Shown one piece after another: positions 7,940 to 17,687 of a DNA stretch of 64,000 nt. The stretch's first letter is position 1. Every line of letters starts with the position of its first letter. The notes below the pieces were generated by a model. It saw only the letters and a list, made by a program, of their open reading frames with translations, was not told where the DNA came from and ran no database searches. A program made the position numbers and the translations under genes. The stretch comes from Streptomyces exfoliatus (GTDB taxonomy: Bacteria > Actinomycetota > Actinomycetes > Streptomycetales > Streptomycetaceae): contig NZ_JNZP01000023.1 of the NCBI RefSeq assembly GCF_000725545.1, positions 1-64,000 on the forward strand, written 5' to 3'.

Positions 7940-7947
7940 CTGCCATG

Positions 7948-8021
7948 AGCCCCCTGTCGGGTTCGAACCGACGACCCCCGCTTTACAAGAGCGGTGCTCT
8001 GGCCAGCTGAGCTAAGGAGGC
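7948..8021 (-). tRNA. tRNA-Thr(TGT)
   Basis: The minus strand folds as a complete cloverleaf of 74 nt: acceptor GCCTCCT/AGGGGGC (one G-T pair), D-arm with AGCTCAGCTGGCCAGAGC, anticodon stem-loop CCGCT-CTTGTAA-AGCGG (anticodon TGT, threonine), and T-loop GGTTCGAACC. CCA is not encoded. Its 3' end faces the integrase remnant, so it is a possible integration target. Confidence 0.95.
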
Positions 8022-8203
8022 AGCGAGTGCAGTGTAACCAACGGCGTACGGGGGACGGTCGGAAATCTCGTTGCCGTTCGACTGCTGACAGATCGCGGTT
8101 CGGCAGGTAGCGTCGCCTGGAGTTCATCTCGGTGGACTAGACCTCAATCCTTCCTTTACTCGGATCGTCCGGCACGTTCCTGCCGGTGAAGGGACACATC
8201 ACC

Positions 8204-9301
<1,098 letters not shown>

Positions 9302-9325
9302 CCCCCGGTCCCGACGACCTCTCCT

Positions 9326-9356
9326 CGGCCCCGTGTCCCTCGTGGACGCGGGGCCG
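9326..9356 (+). terminator. msiK terminator
   Basis: CGGCCCCGTGTCC-CTCGT-GGACGCGGGGCCG, a 13-bp stem with one G-T pair, 25 bp after the msiK stop. Confidence 0.75.
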
Positions 9357-9533
9357 TTGGTCCATGTGGCAGCCTCCCGGGTGGTTTACCCGGCGAAACC
9401 CCGACATGCCCCGGCATTCAGGGCCCGCCGACACCCCCCGCGTCAACACGGGATTCGAAAAGTCGCCTCGAACCATCCCCCGCGAGAGTGACTAAATGTC
9501 GCCATATCACTACCGCCCGCTACGCTCGCCTGC

Positions 9534-9944
9534 GTGACGCACACTGCCCGCCGAATCGGCCGCTCTCTCGCCCTCGTCCTGCCCGTCGTCCTGGTGCTCT
9601 CGGGAACGCTCGCGGTGTCCGCCGTACCGTGGGCCGGCAAGGACGCCGGGACCCAGCTCACGGCGTCCTCCTCCGAGGTCTCCGTCCGGGCCAAGTCCCG
9701 TGCCCCGCAGGACGTCCTGCGCGACCAGCTCCTCGCCGAGCTCCAGGAGAAGGACCCCGGCACGGCTCTCACCCACCTCCAGCGCGAGGTGGAGAACCGG
9801 CCCTCCCTCGCCAAGCACTGCATGTCCATCGCCCGCTCCCTCGGCCGTGCCGCCGTCGAGCAGTACGGCCCCTCCCGCGCCCAGTCCTTCTCCCGACCGG
9901 TCTGCGACACCTCGTACGCGACCGGCGTGATGCGCGCGAGCTGA
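9534..9944 (+). CDS. Small secreted hypothetical protein
   Basis: A 136-aa protein from GTG 9534. Residues 8-31 (RSLALVLPVVLVLSGTLAVS) form a signal peptide or membrane anchor. The mature part is helical and basic, with two cysteines (KHCMSIA and RPVCDTS) that could form one disulfide once exported. I recognise no domain. The gene stands alone between msiK and a nucleotidyltransferase. No strong ribosome site is visible. Confidence 0.7.
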   Translation: MTHTARRIGRSLALVLPVVLVLSGTLAVSAVPWAGKDAGTQLTASSSEVSVRAKSRAPQDVLRDQLLAELQEKDPGTALTHLQREVENRPSLAKHCMSIARSLGRAAVEQYGPSRAQSFSRPVCDTSYATGVMRAS

Positions 9945-9997
9945 GGCGCCGTCGCGCGTCCGGCCGTCGGGCGTACGGGGCACCTATCGTTCCCCGT

Positions 9998-10714
9998 ATG
10001 CACACCACTCCGACGCAGGCCGTGGTCCTGGCGGGCGGCCAGGGCTCACGGCTCCGCCCGTACACCGACGACCGCCCCAAGCCGATGGTCGAGATCCCGG
10101 GCACCGGGACCCCGATCATCGGCCATCAGCTTTCCTGGCTGGCCGCCGAGGGCGTGACCGACGCCGTCGTCTCCTGCGGCCATCTCGCCGAGGTGCTCCA
10201 GGAGTGGCTCGAAGGCGCCGAACTCCCCCTCAAGGTGACGACCGTCGTCGAGACCGAGCCGCTGGGCCGCGGCGGCGGCCTGAAGTACGCCGCCGCCCGC
10301 CTGCCCGCGCCCGACCAGCCGTGGTACGCCACCAACGGCGACATCTGGACCCGTTTCTCGCTGCGCGAGATGGCCGCCTTCCACGCGGAGCGCGACGCCC
10401 TCGCCACGCTGGCCCTCGCCCGTCCCCGGATCCCGTGGGGCGCCGTCGAGACCGACACCTTCGGGCACATCACCGACTTCATCGAGTCGCCGCCGTCGCC
10501 GTTCCTGATCAACGCCGGCGTGTACGTCTTCTCCGCGGCCTTCACCGAGCTGCTCCCCGACCTCGGCGACCACGAGCGGACCACCTTCCCCCGGCTCGCC
10601 CGCGAGCGGCGCCTCGCCGGCTTCCCGCTCCCCCAGGGCGCGTACTGGCGGGCCATCGACACCGCCAAGGACCTCACCGAGGCCGCGAAGGAACTCGCCC
10701 TCCAGAGGGGCTGA
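9998..10714 (+). CDS. NDP-sugar nucleotidyltransferase family protein
   Basis: A 238-aa protein with the nucleotidyltransferase signature near the N-terminus: AVVLAGGQGSRLRPYTDDRP with the GGxGxRLxPxT pyrophosphorylase loop, then KPMVEI. Later come ETEPLGRGGGLKYA and the metal-binding TNGDI. It should transfer NMP to a sugar-1-phosphate. It is short compared with full-length RmlA/GalU enzymes and lacks a left-handed beta-helix domain, so it belongs to the minimal group whose sugar cannot be told from sequence. Start ATG 9998. A strong terminator follows at 10742, so it is probably monocistronic. Confidence 0.85.
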   Translation: MHTTPTQAVVLAGGQGSRLRPYTDDRPKPMVEIPGTGTPIIGHQLSWLAAEGVTDAVVSCGHLAEVLQEWLEGAELPLKVTTVVETEPLGRGGGLKYAAARLPAPDQPWYATNGDIWTRFSLREMAAFHAERDALATLALARPRIPWGAVETDTFGHITDFIESPPSPFLINAGVYVFSAAFTELLPDLGDHERTTFPRLARERRLAGFPLPQGAYWRAIDTAKDLTEAAKELALQRG

Positions 10715-10741
10715 GAGCCGGCGAGTTCAGAGCAGCAGAAA

Positions 10742-10770
10742 GGGCGGCACCGCTTCGTGCGGTGCCGCCC
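10742..10770 (+). terminator. Strong hairpin terminator
   Basis: GGGCGGCACCGC-TTCGT-GCGGTGCCGCCC, a perfect 12-bp stem between convergent genes. It probably serves both. Confidence 0.85.
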
Positions 10771-10817
10771 TCTCCGTATCCGGGACGGGATCCCGTACGA
10801 GATCCCCTACGGGCCTC

Positions 10818-12407
10818 TCAGCCCAGCAGGCCGCCGATCGGGTTCCTCGCCCCGCCCGACGTCGATCCGCTCTCCGGGGGCGTGTCCGTCGAACCGCCGG
10901 TGGAGCCGCCGCTCGACGTGCCGCCTGTGCTGGTCGGGGTGTCGCTGGTGGTCGGCGGGGGCTCCGGCCGGGACTCCGTGGGCCCGCTGCTCGTGGCGCC
11001 GGTGCTGCTGCCCTGGGTGGCGGTCGGGCGCTGCTCCTGGGTCCGGCTCGCCTCGCGGGTCGTCTCGGTGGGCCGGGTCGCCTCCCGCGTCTCCTCGCGC
11101 TCGGCCGGGGCCTCGCTGGTCGCGGACGGCCGGGGCGCGGTGGACGCGGCCGTGGAGGGCGCGCGGCTCGTGGTCTCCGTGGAGAGCGGCCGGCCGGGGA
11201 GGTGGTTGATCGGGTCGTCGTTGGGGCCGGGGACGGTGACCATCTCGGTGGAGCGGACGGCGCCGCCGAGGACGGAGCCGATGAGGAGGGTGAGGCCGAC
11301 GACGACGGAGGCGACGAGGGTGCTGCGGCGCATGACGCGGCGGCGGAGCTCCCAGAGGTCGGCGCGGGGGCCGAGGGTGCGCCAGGCCTCGCCGGCGAGG
11401 CGGCCGTCGAGGGAGTAGACGGGGGCTCCGGCGATGATCAGCGGGGACCAGGCGGCGAGGTAGATGATGTCGGCGGAGTCGTAGACCGGGACGGTCCTCC
11501 AGCTGACGGTCAGCAGGAGCGCGGCCGAGAGCAGGGCGCCGACGACGGCCGCGGCGCGCTGCCAGAGGCCGAAGACGGTGAGGACGCCGACGACGACCTG
11601 GAGGAAGGCGACGGTGAGACCGGCGCCGACGGGGTGCTGGAGGGCGAAGTCGCGGAGCGGTTCGGCGAGGGCCCAGGGGTGCAGGGAGTTGAGCCACTTC
11701 ACCATGGAGCCGCGCTCGCCGCCGTCGAAGTAGACGGGGTCGCAGAGCTTGCCCATGCCCGCGTAGATCGAGATGAAGCCGAGGAAGACGCGGAGCGGGA
11801 GCAGGACGACGCCGAGGTTCATCCGGCGGCCGGGGTAGTAGGCGTGCCGGACGCTGTCCTGCCCGTGGCGCTGCGGGGACCGGTCGTGCGCCGCGTCGTC
11901 GTCCTCGTGGGCTCCCGGGCCACCGGTCTCGGGGCGGAGCTCGTACAGCTCGTCGTACGCGCCCTCGGCTCGGCGCATCGGCGGCAGCAGGGGTCCGGAG
12001 TCGGCGGTCACCACGGGGGTGGGCATGGTGTCGTCGATGCGCGGGATGGCCTGGGTGGCGCCCGCGTCGAGCCCGGAGTGTCCCGGATGGCCCGGGTGGC
12101 CGATGCCGGGTTCCAGGGTGGAGACCGACGACTCGCGGACGGCCTGGAGGAGGCCGGTCGCGCCGGGTGAGGACTTTCCGGTCCATACGACGGGACGGCG
12201 GCGGGCGCCGCCCGCTCCCGCCGCGACCCCGGAGAGGGCTGCGGTGCGGGCGCCGGCGCCGAACTTCGGCTGCGGGGCGGGTGCGAGCCGCACACGGAAG
12301 CTGGCGTGGTTCACGATCACCTGGGCGGGATCGGAATCCACCTTGACCATGCTCAACGCGGGCTGATCGTCGAACCCCGGCCGGGGCGTTCTGGTGTCCA
12401 CACTCAT
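10818..12407 (-). CDS. DoxX-family membrane protein with long disordered ends
   Basis: A 529-aa protein. Residues 1-190 are low-complexity and cytoplasmic. Residues 195-330 hold the DoxX core of four helices: LRVFLGFISIYAGMGKLCDP, then VAFLQVVVGVLTVFGLWQRA and the following spans. A fifth hydrophobic helix precedes an extracytoplasmic tail of about 150 residues, very rich in Ser, Thr, Glu and Pro. DoxX proteins are small quinone- or redox-linked membrane proteins in other systems; this fused long form is typical of actinomycetes and uncharacterised. It follows rlmB in the same direction, with a candidate terminator between them. Confidence 0.8.
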   Translation of the reverse strand: MSVDTRTPRPGFDDQPALSMVKVDSDPAQVIVNHASFRVRLAPAPQPKFGAGARTAALSGVAAGAGGARRRPVVWTGKSSPGATGLLQAVRESSVSTLEPGIGHPGHPGHSGLDAGATQAIPRIDDTMPTPVVTADSGPLLPPMRRAEGAYDELYELRPETGGPGAHEDDDAAHDRSPQRHGQDSVRHAYYPGRRMNLGVVLLPLRVFLGFISIYAGMGKLCDPVYFDGGERGSMVKWLNSLHPWALAEPLRDFALQHPVGAGLTVAFLQVVVGVLTVFGLWQRAAAVVGALLSAALLLTVSWRTVPVYDSADIIYLAAWSPLIIAGAPVYSLDGRLAGEAWRTLGPRADLWELRRRVMRRSTLVASVVVGLTLLIGSVLGGAVRSTEMVTVPGPNDDPINHLPGRPLSTETTSRAPSTAASTAPRPSATSEAPAEREETREATRPTETTREASRTQEQRPTATQGSSTGATSSGPTESRPEPPPTTSDTPTSTGGTSSGGSTGGSTDTPPESGSTSGGARNPIGGLLG

Positions 12408-12438
12408 CTAACCGAGTGATCTGGGTTTAGGACACTGC

Positions 12439-12472
12439 CTTGACGGCTCGCAAATGTCCGAGACCCGTCAAG
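12439..12472 (-). terminator. Candidate terminator after rlmB
   Basis: CTTGACGG and CCGTCAAG flank an 18-nt loop just downstream of rlmB. It has short 8-bp arms and only moderate support. Confidence 0.45.
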
Positions 12473-12499
12473 ATCACGCCACGGCCGGGGCCGAAAGTA

Positions 12500-13465
12500 C
12501 TACAGGGACGTGCCCATCCGGCGGCGGGCCGCCTCGTAGAGCACGACACCGGCGGCGACACCGGCGTTGAGCGACTCGGCGCCGCCCGGCATCGGGATGC
12601 GGACGAGGAAGTCACAGGTCTCGCCGACGAGTCGGGAGAGGCCCTTGCCCTCGGAGCCCACGACGATGACGACCGGGCCGGACAGCGCCTCGAGGTCGTG
12701 GATGTCGTGGTCGCCGTCGGCGGCGAGGCCGACGACCGCGAGACCGGCCTTCTGGTACGCCTCCAGGCAGCGCGTCAGGTTGGTGGCGCGGGCGACCGGA
12801 GTACGGGCGGCGGTGCCGGCCGAGGTCTTCCAGGCGCCGGCGGTCATACCGGCGGCGCGGCGCTCGGGGACGACGACGCCGTGGCCGCCGAAGGCCGCGA
12901 CGGAGCGGACGACGGCGCCGAGGTTACGCGGGTCGGTGATGCCGTCGAGGGCGACGATCAGCGGCTCCTCGTGGTGGTCGTAGGCCGTCGCGGCGAGGTC
13001 CTCGGGGTGCGCGTACTCGTACGGCGGGACCTGGAGGACGAGACCCTGGTGGTTCAGGTTGTTCGTCATCCGGTCGAGCTCGGGGCGCGGCGCCTCCATG
13101 ATGTTGATGTTGCCGCGGCCGGTGGCGAGGTTGAGGGCCTCGCGCACGCGCTCGTCGTTGTCGATGAACTGCTGCACGTACAGGGTCGAGGCGGGCACGC
13201 CGTCGCGCAGGGCCTCGAAGACCGGGTTGCGGCCGACGACCATCTCGGACGTGCCCTTGCCGCCGCGGCGCGCGACGGGCTTGCGCTTGGCCGCCTGCCG
13301 GTTCATCGCGTTGGTCACGCGGAACGCCTTGTGGCCCTTGCGGTTCTCGGCCTTGGGGGTCGGGCCCTTGCCTTCGAGGCCCTTGCGCCGCTGGCCACCG
13401 CTGCCGACCGTCGCACCCTTCTTGTTGGACGTGCGACGGTTCCTGCGCTGGCTGTTCCCGGCCAT
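12500..13465 (-). CDS. rlmB: 23S rRNA (guanosine-2'-O-)-methyltransferase RlmB
   Basis: A 321-aa SpoU/TrmH-class enzyme. Residues 1-70 are a very basic, disordered extension typical of actinomycetes. Then come the substrate-binding domain ([20 protein letters not shown]) and the SPOUT knot: [35 protein letters not shown], and [20 protein letters not shown], which form the SAM-binding trefoil knot. RlmB methylates G2251 (E. coli numbering) of 23S rRNA. It lies downstream of cysS, as in many actinomycetes. Confidence 0.93.
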   Translation of the reverse strand: MAGNSQRRNRRTSNKKGATVGSGGQRRKGLEGKGPTPKAENRKGHKAFRVTNAMNRQAAKRKPVARRGGKGTSEMVVGRNPVFEALRDGVPASTLYVQQFIDNDERVREALNLATGRGNINIMEAPRPELDRMTNNLNHQGLVLQVPPYEYAHPEDLAATAYDHHEEPLIVALDGITDPRNLGAVVRSVAAFGGHGVVVPERRAAGMTAGAWKTSAGTAARTPVARATNLTRCLEAYQKAGLAVVGLAADGDHDIHDLEALSGPVVIVVGSEGKGLSRLVGETCDFLVRIPMPGGAESLNAGVAAGVVLYEAARRRMGTSL

Positions 13466-13514
13466 GACTACCTGTTTCCTCTATTGCCTGCGTACAAAAG
13501 TCTGTAACTGAAGT

Positions 13515-13540
13515 GTGCCGCCCGGAGCCCCGAGCGGCAC
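13515..13540 (-). terminator. Hairpin between cysS and rlmB
   Basis: GTGCCGC and GCGGCAC with a 12-nt loop, right after the cysS stop. The arms are short (7 bp), so it is either a weak terminator or a processing hairpin. Confidence 0.45.
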
Positions 13541-13545
13541 GTCTT

Positions 13546-14946
13546 CTAACGGTTGCCCAGCGTCCAGCGGGGGCCGTCGGGGCTGTCCTCGATGGCGAGA
13601 CCGGACTGGTTGAGCTGGTCGCGGATCGCGTCCGCGGTCGCCCAGTCCTTGCGCTCGCGGGCCGACTCGCGCTGCTGGAGCACGAGCCGTACGAGGGTGT
13701 CGACGGCGCCGTGGAGCTCTTCGCCGCCACCGGTCTCCTCGGCCCACTGCGGGTCGAGCGGGTCCAGGCCGAGGACGCCGAGCATGGCACGGACCTCGGC
13801 GAGGCGGGCGATGGCCTCGTCCTTGTCGTCCGCGGCGAGGGCGCTGTTGCCCTGGCGGACGGTGGTGTGGATGATCGCGAGCGCGTGCGGCACGCCCAGG
13901 TCGTCGTCCATGGCCTCGGCGAAGGCGGGCGGCACCTCGTCGGCGGGGGCGACGGTCGTCCCGGCCTTCTCGGTGGCGCGCTGGACGAAGCCCTCGATAC
14001 GGGCGAACGCCGACTCGGCCTCGCGCAGGGCCTCCTCGCTGTACTCGATCATCGACCGGTAGTGCGGGGTGCCCAGGTAGTAGCGCAGGACGATCGGGCG
14101 CCAGTTCTTGACCATCTCGGACACGAGCACGCTGTTGCCGAGCGACTTCGACATCTTCTCGCCGCTCATGGTGACCCAGGCGTTGTGCACCCAGTACCGC
14201 GCGAACTCGTCGCCGAAGGCCTTGGCCTGGGCGATCTCGTTCTCGTGGTGCGGGAAGATCAGGTCGAGCCCGCCGCCGTGGATGTCGAAGGCGGAGCCCA
14301 GGTACTTGTGGGCCATGGCCGAGCACTCCAGGTGCCAGCCGGGACGGCCGCGGCCCCACGGGGTCTCCCAGTCGGGCTCGCCCGGCTTGGTCGCCTTCCA
14401 CATCGCGAAGTCACGCGGGTCGCGCTTGCCGGTGATGCCGTCCTCGGCGGGCTGCCGCAGGTCGTCGATGTCCTGGTTGGACAGCTCCAGGTATCCCGGG
14501 AAGGAGCGCACGTCGAAGTAGACGCTGCCGTCGGCCTCGTACGCGTGACCGCGCTCGATGAGGCCGCGCATCATCTCGATCATCTCGGGGACGTGCCCGG
14601 TGGCGCGGGGCTCGTAGGTGGGCGGCAGGCAACCGAGCGCGTCGTAACCGGAGTTGAACGCGCGCTCGTTCTCGTAGCCGATGGACCACCAGGGGCGGCC
14701 CTGGTCCGCGCCCTTGGCGATGATCTTGTCGTCGATGTCGGTGACGTTCCGGATGAACGTGACGTCGTAGCCGCGGTACGCGAACCAGCGGCGCATGATG
14801 TCGAAGTTCAGCCCCGAACGGATGTGCCCGATGTGCGGGGCCGCCTGGACGGTGGCGCCACAGAGGTAGATCGAGACGCAGCCCGGCGTGAGCGGGGTGA
14901 AGTCACGGATCTGCCGGGCGCTGGTGTCGTACAGGCGAATAGTCAC
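13546..14946 (-). CDS. cysS: Cysteinyl-tRNA synthetase
   Basis: A 466-aa class I synthetase that charges tRNA-Cys. HIGH is at residues 38-41 and KMSKS at 264-268. The zinc-binding set is C29, C208, H233/H234 (FPHHENE) and E237. A C-terminal anticodon-binding region follows (RESARERKDWATADAIRDQL, then WTLGN at the end). The start is GTG 14946 (VTIRLYDT); GGAG lies very close upstream, and no later start would keep the Rossmann fold. It is co-directional with ispF and rlmB. This is CysS rather than its relative MshC: the CysS C-terminal domain is present. Confidence 0.95.
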   Translation of the reverse strand: MTIRLYDTSARQIRDFTPLTPGCVSIYLCGATVQAAPHIGHIRSGLNFDIMRRWFAYRGYDVTFIRNVTDIDDKIIAKGADQGRPWWSIGYENERAFNSGYDALGCLPPTYEPRATGHVPEMIEMMRGLIERGHAYEADGSVYFDVRSFPGYLELSNQDIDDLRQPAEDGITGKRDPRDFAMWKATKPGEPDWETPWGRGRPGWHLECSAMAHKYLGSAFDIHGGGLDLIFPHHENEIAQAKAFGDEFARYWVHNAWVTMSGEKMSKSLGNSVLVSEMVKNWRPIVLRYYLGTPHYRSMIEYSEEALREAESAFARIEGFVQRATEKAGTTVAPADEVPPAFAEAMDDDLGVPHALAIIHTTVRQGNSALAADDKDEAIARLAEVRAMLGVLGLDPLDPQWAEETGGGEELHGAVDTLVRLVLQQRESARERKDWATADAIRDQLNQSGLAIEDSPDGPRWTLGNR

Positions 14947-14972
14947 CACTCCAGGGTAGTGGGCGTGTGGTA

Positions 14973-15006
14973 GTGCCCCGCGACCTGTTGCGGTATCGCG
15001 GGGCAC
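14973..15006. terminator. Hairpin between ispF and cysS
   Basis: GTGCCCCGCGA and TCGCGGGGCAC form an 11-bp stem. A T-run follows on the plus strand, but both flanking genes are read leftward, so a terminator role is only partly supported; it may attenuate or process the ispDF-cysS transcript. Confidence 0.5.
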
Positions 15007-15011
15007 GTTTT

Positions 15012-15527
15012 TCACGGCCTCTGGGGCGATACGGGGTAGACGAGGGCGGTCGCGAGGGCGGCGAGGCCCTCGGCGCGGCCCGTCAGGCCCAGTCCGTCGG
15101 TGGTCGTGCCGGACACGGAGACGGGTGCTCCGGCCGCCGCGCTCAGCGCCTTCTGGGCCTCGTCGCGCCGCTTGCCGACCTTGGGGCGGACGCCGACGAC
15201 CTGGACCGCGATGTTGCCGATCTCGTACCCCTCGGCGCGGACGATCCGGGCGGCCTCCGCGAGGAGGGTGACGCCGGAGGCGCCGGACCACTCGGGGCGC
15301 GAGGTGCCGAAGTGGGCGCCGAGGTCGCCGATGCCGGCGGCGGAGAACAGCGCGTCGCAGGCGGCGTGGGCGGCGACGTCGCCGTCGGAGTGCCCGGCGA
15401 GGCCGTACTCCTCCCCCTCCCAGAGGAGGCCGGCGCACCAGAGTTCGCGGCCCTTCTCGAAGGCGTGGACGTCCGTGCCGATGCCGGTACGGGGGATCAG
15501 GGGGAGGTTCGGCTGCTCAGAAGCCAT
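15012..15527 (-). CDS. ispF: 2-C-methyl-D-erythritol 2,4-cyclodiphosphate synthase
   Basis: A 171-aa enzyme of the MEP isoprenoid pathway. The metal ligands D19 and H21 lie in [10 protein letters not shown], and the loop [18 protein letters not shown] supplies the third His. [16 protein letters not shown] is the C-terminal nucleotide-binding signature. It cyclises CDP-ME 2-phosphate to MEcPP. Its start overlaps the end of ispD by 11 bp, so the two are translationally coupled and encode consecutive-type steps in the same pathway. Confidence 0.96.
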   Translation of the reverse strand: MASEQPNLPLIPRTGIGTDVHAFEKGRELWCAGLLWEGEEYGLAGHSDGDVAAHAACDALFSAAGIGDLGAHFGTSRPEWSGASGVTLLAEAARIVRAEGYEIGNIAVQVVGVRPKVGKRRDEAQKALSAAAGAPVSVSGTTTDGLGLTGRAEGLAALATALVYPVSPQRP

Positions 15528-16266
15528 CGTTGGCCCTCCTGCGGGCGAGTACGGCCTCGGCGAGGACGAGGTCGAGGGGGCGGGTCACCTTGAAGGCCTC
15601 TTCGTGGCCGGGCACGACGACGACGGGCGCGCCGAGCCGCTCGACCATGCCGGCGTCGTCGGTGGCGCCCTCACCGGTGAGGGCGATGGTCGCGTGGGCG
15701 TTGACCAGGGTGTCGTGGTCGAAGCCCTGCGGGGTCTGGACGGCGCGGAGCCGGGCGCGGACCGGCGTGGCGACGACCTGTTCGGGGTCGCCCGGCTTCT
15801 CGGCCGGTTCGACCTCCTTGACGGTGTCCGCGACGGGCAGCGCGGGGACGACGGCGACGGCCCCGTCCCGTACGGCCTCGATGACCGCGTCCACGGTGTC
15901 GACGGGGACGAGAGGGCGGGCCGCGTCGTGGACGAGGACGGTGGTGACGCCCTCGGGGAGCGCTTCGAGGCCGAGGCGCACGGACTCCTGGCGGGTGTCG
16001 CCGCCGGGGACGACGAGGTAGTCGGTCCGTTCGGGGAGGGCGTGGGCGTCGAGGAGGTTCTTGACCTCGGCGGCGCCCTCGGGGGGCGCGACCACGACGA
16101 CGAGCGAGACCGCCCGGGAGGCGGCCATCGCGCGGACGGCGTGGATGAGGATGGGGGTGCCGTTCAGCGCGCGCAGCGCCTTGGGGGCGCCCGGCCCGAG
16201 GCGTACGCCCCGTCCTGCGGCCGGGATCACCACGGCGGTACGGCTAGGACGCGCTTCGTCTGACAT
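15517..16266 (-). CDS. ispD: 2-C-methyl-D-erythritol 4-phosphate cytidylyltransferase
   Basis: A 249-aa cytidylyltransferase of the MEP pathway. The CTP-binding loop is [20 protein letters not shown] near the N-terminus. [11 protein letters not shown] and [14 protein letters not shown] are the usual IspD motifs, and [11 protein letters not shown] lies near the end. The start is ATG 16266 rather than the ATG three codons upstream; either is possible. It is followed by ispF with an overlap, downstream of carD in the same direction. Confidence 0.95.
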   Translation of the reverse strand: MSDEARPSRTAVVIPAAGRGVRLGPGAPKALRALNGTPILIHAVRAMAASRAVSLVVVVAPPEGAAEVKNLLDAHALPERTDYLVVPGGDTRQESVRLGLEALPEGVTTVLVHDAARPLVPVDTVDAVIEAVRDGAVAVVPALPVADTVKEVEPAEKPGDPEQVVATPVRARLRAVQTPQGFDHDTLVNAHATIALTGEGATDDAGMVERLGAPVVVVPGHEEAFKVTRPLDLVLAEAVLARRRANDGF

Positions 16267-16599
16267 CGGTTGCACTCCGGCAGGTTTGTTTCCGCGGCCG
16301 ACATGGGTATGGCCTCACCGTGCCGGACGCTCCGCCTTGACCGGGCCCTTTCCGTGACGACGGTCGAGGCGTTGCCGCCCGAGCACAGGGGTTCGGACGT
16401 AACAGGGGGTGCGGGTACTTTCTCGACGGTGTGGACACACGTGACTCGTGACCGTGTGCGTGCCACCGCGCGTACGCTCCGCATACGTACGCGAACATGC
16501 CGCAGCGCCCGACGACGGCACTGTGTGGATCACAGCACGCCAACGGGCACCGCGGCATCGCTTCACTTGGTAACGCGCTCGGATGTCGTCAGAGCACGC
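16267..16599. other. Intergenic region upstream of ispD
   Basis: Region of 333 bp between carD and ispD (both leftward). It should hold the ispDF promoter. The only ordered element I see is the inverted repeat CTGTG-TGGAT-CACAG at 16521-16535, close to but not matching the Crp-type GTG-N6-CAC spacing. No gene is supported. Confidence 0.5.
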
Positions 16600-17082
16600 T
16601 CAGGACGCGAGGACCTCGTCGAGGAGAGCCTCGGCCTTGTCCTCGTTCGTGTTCTCCGCGAGGGCCAGCTCGCTGACCAGGATCTGCCGAGCCTTGGCGA
16701 GCATGCGCTTCTCGCCCGCGGAGAGACCCCGCTCGCGCTCGCGCCGCCAGAGGTCGCGGACTACTTCGGCGACCTTGATGACATCGCCAGAGGCGAGCTT
16801 CTCGAGATTTGCCTTGTAGCGACGGGACCAGTTCGTCGGCTCTTCGGCGTACGGCGCGCGAAGCACCTCGAAGACCCGGTCCAGCCCGTCCTGACCGACT
16901 ACGTCGCGAACACCGACGAACTCCGCATTGTCCGCCGGCACACGAACCGTCAGGTCGCCCTGGGCGACCTTGAGCACCAAGTAGGTCTTGTCCACGCCTT
17001 TGATCTGGCGAGTCTCAATGGCCTCGATCAGCGCGGCCCCGTGATGGGGATAGACCACGGTGTCGCCAACCTTGAACGTCAT
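16600..17082 (-). CDS. carD: CarD-family RNA polymerase-binding regulator
   Basis: A 160-aa protein. The N-terminal RNAP-interaction (Tudor-like) domain is [20 protein letters not shown], and the C-terminal helical DNA-binding domain contains [13 protein letters not shown] and [20 protein letters not shown]. CarD binds the RNAP beta subunit at promoters and stabilises open complexes, especially at rRNA and other housekeeping promoters. The length fits the Streptomyces and mycobacterial family. GGAAGGGG lies upstream of the ATG. Confidence 0.95.
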   Translation of the reverse strand: MTFKVGDTVVYPHHGAALIEAIETRQIKGVDKTYLVLKVAQGDLTVRVPADNAEFVGVRDVVGQDGLDRVFEVLRAPYAEEPTNWSRRYKANLEKLASGDVIKVAEVVRDLWRRERERGLSAGEKRMLAKARQILVSELALAENTNEDKAEALLDEVLAS

Positions 17083-17687
17083 GTGACAGGTACCCCTTCC
17101 GTGGCTATCCAGGGTAACACGGATAGAGCTTGTTCTGAATGGCGTTTTCGCAGGTCAGGGCATATCTCGGGGCTTGACAACAGCATCACGAACGTGCTGC
17201 GGAGGGCTTCCGGAAGGCGGTATTCGCAGGTCGGAGCCGCTGCGTGGACGCAGAGAAACGCGCACGTTACACCTACCCGGAGCCCCACAACCGAGGAGCG
17301 ATGCCCCGTTTTGTCGGGTTCGGAGCCGCCTTCTTCGCCTACTCCGTTCGAGGATCGCCCACCCGTACGGATGCATCGCACGATGATTCCGTAATTGATC
17401 AGCCGACCCCGCTCCGGGATTTTCCGGAGGCGCGGGACCCGGAATGCGAGGCGACCCTCGAATTGATCAAGGCGGTTATGTGAACAACAGGTCAATGGGT
17501 CGTGATCCGGCCACGACGGCCGGTGACGGACGCCGGACGGAGACGGGCGGGGGCCGGTTAGGGGCGGGTCGGGTGCGGGACGGAGAGTAGGGCTCGGTAA
17601 CCTAAGCGCGCTGACACACCCTTAGCTGGTCCTTAGCTCACAAACCTGTCCTTAGCCTGTCCGTACGTCCTAGGAGATGCCGCCGCC
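17083..17687. other. Divergent intergenic region carD / lipoprotein
   Basis: About 600 bp without a supportable gene; frames here have poor codon bias. It contains a hairpin near 17415-17440 (CGC-TCCGG / CCGGA-GCG with a bulge) and three copies of CTTAGC at 17621, 17632 and 17651 just ahead of the lipoprotein gene. It presumably carries both promoters. Confidence 0.5.

Larger units (their letters stand above)
6445..7947. mobile_element. Remnant of an integrative element
   Basis: Two integrase fragments, a truncated tRNA-Ser 3' half typical of an attachment core, and an intact tRNA-Thr whose 3' end faces an integrase C-terminus lie within 1.5 kb. In Streptomyces integrative and conjugative elements the integrase gene sits beside an att site in the 3' end of a tRNA gene. 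No replication, transfer or excisionase genes are visible, so only the edges appear to remain. Boundaries are approximate. Confidence 0.45.

Noticed and set aside
12440..16263. Very long plus-strand frames over rlmB, cysS, ispF and ispD
   Set aside because: GC-rich antisense shadows; the minus-strand genes carry clear family motifs.
16521..16535. Crp site CTGTG-N5-CACAG
   Set aside because: The spacing is one base short of the GTG-N6-CAC model, so it is kept only as an inverted repeat note.
17079..17495. A minus-strand 138-codon frame upstream of carD
   Set aside because: No codon bias, no domain, many rare codons, and it covers the carD promoter.
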